Assembly (NCBI RefSeq): GCF_002952215.1
Contig: NZ_CP022600.1
Location: forward strand, 124,001 to 188,000
DNA from: Porphyrobacter sp. HT-58-2
GTDB lineage: Bacteria > Pseudomonadota > Alphaproteobacteria > Sphingomonadales > Sphingomonadaceae
Direction of reading: 5' to 3'
DNA: 64,000 bases
Below the pieces are notes generated by a model that made no database searches, had not been told where the DNA came from, and saw nothing but the letters and a program-made list of their open reading frames with translations. The translations under genes and the position numbers were made by a program. The first letter of the stretch is position 1. Each line of letters begins with the position of its first letter. Of the stretch, positions 62,050 through 64,000 are shown in pieces.

Positions 62050-64000
62050 ATGTGGAACCAGCGGCGTCTGGCACTGGAATGGCTGCTGCTCCTCGCCGCA
62101 GGTCTGGCGCTGGCCTGGCTCGCTGCGCAGGGCGATCTGACACGCCGCTTCAACTTTGCGATCCTTGATTTCTCCGCGTCACTCGCCAGCAATCAACCTG
62201 CGCAAGACATCGCCATTGTCGCGATCGACCAGCGCAGTCTCGCCAAGGTCGGGGAATGGCCATGGCGGCGTTCGACCCATGCCAGACTGATCGACAATCT
62301 CCGCATGGCCGGCGCCAAGGTCGTGCTGTTCGATGTCCTGTTCTTGGAGGCGGGTGATCCCCAGGATGATGCACAGCTGGCGGAGGCCATTGCGCGTCAC
62401 GGCAAGGTGGTGCTGCCCTTCGGCTTCGCGCAGAAGCTAAACCAGTCCGACGGCGTCGAACCAGCCTATCCCCTTCCGGAAATGCGCAAAGCCGCTGCCG
62501 CTATGGGTCATGTCGAAGCGGCGCCTGATGAAGATGGAGTGTTGCGGCGGTTCGCGCTGGAATTGCAGGTCGAAGGGCATTCCTTTCCGCACTTCGTGCA
62601 GGCGGCGCTTCCCCTGCTTGGTGCAGAGCCAAAAGCGATGGCGTTGGCACCGCAGGAGTCATGGCCGGTGGTCCCGTTCAACGCAGCCAGTTCGTATCCG
62701 ACCATTCCTGCCTACGCCGTCCTCGACGGGACAGTCCCGAAAGAACTTCTGGAAGGCCGCACCATCCTGGTCGGCGCGACCGCTCAGGGAATGAGCGACA
62801 CACATTCCGTGCCGGCACGGAGTATTGCGGTGATGGCCGGCGTGGAGACACAGGCAAATCTGATCGATGCTCTGCGCTCGGACAAGCTGATCAGGGATTT
62901 GCCGCTGCCGTGGTCCATTGCGCTCGCATGGATCGTCCTTTACATCCAGTTTCTTGGCTTCTGGAAACTCTCGGCAAGGGCAGGCTTCGTGCTTTCGGTC
63001 GGGCTCGTTGCAGGCACGGCTTTGATCAGCATCGGGCTCGTACCCTTGGCGCGGATATGGGTGGCGCCGGGGGCCGCTCTGCTGCTGGTGGCGGTGGCCT
63101 ATCCGATGTGGAGCTGGCGCCGTCTAACCGTGGTATCGGACTATCTCTCTTTGGAGGCCAGGCGTCTCATGAGCGCCACCGGCGGAACCGCAAACGCCAG
63201 CGGGTTCGACATCGTCGCACAGCAAGTGAACCAGCTGCGCCACTTGATCGGAGAGGTCAGTGGCGCACTGCTGTTCGTTCGCAGCGCCATCGAGGCCTCC
63301 CCTGATGCAATCCTGGTTACCGACAAGGACAACCGTGTTGTGCTGTCCAACAAGGCCGCGCGCCGCCTGTTCAGCAACACGACCGACCTCGACGGACAAA
63401 GCCTGGCCGATCTGTATCTCAACCAGACCCTTGCGGTAGATGGCGACAATGCCGAAATCGCCCTGCGCGATGGCCGTGCATTCCTGTTTGCCACCGCACC
63501 GCTGGCGGGCATGAACCAGGCGGGCGAAGCCAATCAGATCATCGCCTTTCGCGACATTACCCAGATGCGCCGCAGACAGCGCGAAAACGACGAACTGATC
63601 GAATTCCTGTCGCACGACATGCGATCGCCGCAAGTAGCGATCATGGCGCTCACGCTGGGAATTGAGGCCGACAATGCGGACATCGCGAAGCGTATCCGCG
63701 ATCAGGCCGAACTGACGCTGGGATTGGCTGACGGCTTTGTGCAACTTGCGCGTCTGCGCGAAACTCGCGCTGATTTCGAAAGCCATGATCTGGCATTCCT
63801 GCTTCACGAGGCCGTCGATCAGGCCTACGCATTGGCCGCAAGCAAGGGCATCAGTCTACAGCGTGACATTCCCGACGAGCCAGTCTTCGTCGAGATTGAC
63901 CGCAGCCAGATCGCGCGCATGGCGTCGAACTTGATCGGCAATGCGGTGAAATTCACCCAGAACGGTGGCACGGTTGGTGTGCAACTGGCTCTGCGGGATG
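62050..64000 (+). CDS. CHASE2-domain sensor histidine kinase, 3' end cut off
   Basis: 650 residues are visible and the frame stays open at the window edge. An N-terminal membrane helix (WLLLLAAGLALAWLAA) precedes a periplasmic CHASE2 domain (FAILDFSASLASNQPAQDIA, VGEWPWRRSTHARLIDNL, and VVLFDVLFLEAGDPQDDAQL). Three membrane helices follow near residues 290-360. Then a PAS-like domain (IEASPDAILVTDKDNRVVLS) and the kinase core with H-box EFLSHDMRSPQVAIM and N-box ASNLIGNAVKFTQNGG. The His in H-box and Asn in N-box are present; the G-box lies beyond the window. Signal likely from the envelope; coupled with the FecR/LysM gene. Confidence 0.88.
   Translation, partial: MWNQRRLALEWLLLLAAGLALAWLAAQGDLTRRFNFAILDFSASLASNQPAQDIAIVAIDQRSLAKVGEWPWRRSTHARLIDNLRMAGAKVVLFDVLFLEAGDPQDDAQLAEAIARHGKVVLPFGFAQKLNQSDGVEPAYPLPEMRKAAAAMGHVEAAPDEDGVLRRFALELQVEGHSFPHFVQAALPLLGAEPKAMALAPQESWPVVPFNAASSYPTIPAYAVLDGTVPKELLEGRTILVGATAQGMSDTHSVPARSIAVMAGVETQANLIDALRSDKLIRDLPLPWSIALAWIVLYIQFLGFWKLSARAGFVLSVGLVAGTALISIGLVPLARIWVAPGAALLLVAVAYPMWSWRRLTVVSDYLSLEARRLMSATGGTANASGFDIVAQQVNQLRHLIGEVSGALLFVRSAIEASPDAILVTDKDNRVVLSNKAARRLFSNTTDLDGQSLADLYLNQTLAVDGDNAEIALRDGRAFLFATAPLAGMNQAGEANQIIAFRDITQMRRRQRENDELIEFLSHDMRSPQVAIMALTLGIEADNADIAKRIRDQAELTLGLADGFVQLARLRETRADFESHDLAFLLHEAVDQAYALAASKGISLQRDIPDEPVFVEIDRSQIARMASNLIGNAVKFTQNGGTVGVQLALRD

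Overview
Organism: the window reads as the chromosome of an alphaproteobacterium of the Sphingomonadales, most likely Erythrobacteraceae (inference from content: MipZ with a parS site, a tonB-exbB-exbD-exbD cluster, PgmG-type phosphomannomutase, CsgH-type curli genes, GC-rich codon use, several families of unknown function that I associate with sphingomonads). A perfect parS site together with mipZ suggests the replication origin is not far away. Layout: (1) 1-10994 is an accessory defence island. The 3' end of a sigma/HTH-like gene is followed on the minus strand by a complete type I restriction-modification operon (hsdM-hsdS-hsdR), then a four-gene minus-strand operon that looks like an ABC-three-component (ABC-3C) conflict system: an SMC/Rad50-like ATPase, a middle component, a helical protein with a Gly-rich N-terminal motif, and a 65-residue one-pass membrane protein carrying the same motif. 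The island ends in two broken integrases pointing at each other and a scrap of another gene, against gltX. (2) 10995-24489 is core: gltX, a small conserved protein, rpoC and rpoB on minus, then on plus a short operon of an exported micro-protein, a DUF2975 membrane protein and an XRE regulator, followed by rplJ-rplL. The usual rplJL-rpoBC order is split, the two pairs being divergent. (3) 24571-37967: a lipoprotein and a large curli-type functional amyloid locus: csgF, csgG, four giant curlin-repeat proteins in tandem (about 490 to 730 residues), a CsgB-like small curlin, an unknown exported protein, csgH, and a convergent Pro/Ala-rich membrane-anchored protein. Each gap between curlin genes holds a GC-rich hairpin. 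(4) 38184-46387: MATE transporter, MscS channel, CIRCE-controlled groES-groEL, an exported catalase-peroxidase KatG, and glpX. (5) 46480-53207: two tandem paralogous exported proteins, hom, an exported protein, and the TonB-ExbB-ExbD-ExbD energy-transduction operon. (6) 53223-64000: parS, a Lhr-like DNA-repair helicase, a DUF2059 protein, pgmG, a membrane J-domain protein overlapping mipZ, panC, tRNA-Gly(TCC), a FecR/LysM protein and a CHASE2 sensor histidine kinase cut by the window end. How the parts work together: the island supplies two independent defence modules. The curli locus encodes an outer-membrane pore (CsgG), its surface partner (CsgF), a periplasmic inhibitor (CsgH) and the fibre subunits; I see no CsgE or CsgD here. 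MipZ, parS and the J-domain gene link chromosome position and division. The FecR/LysM protein and CHASE2 kinase probably form an envelope-sensing pair. The most promising candidates for undescribed biology are the shared-motif ABC-3C operon, the giant-curlin cluster with its unknown partners, and the exported KatG.
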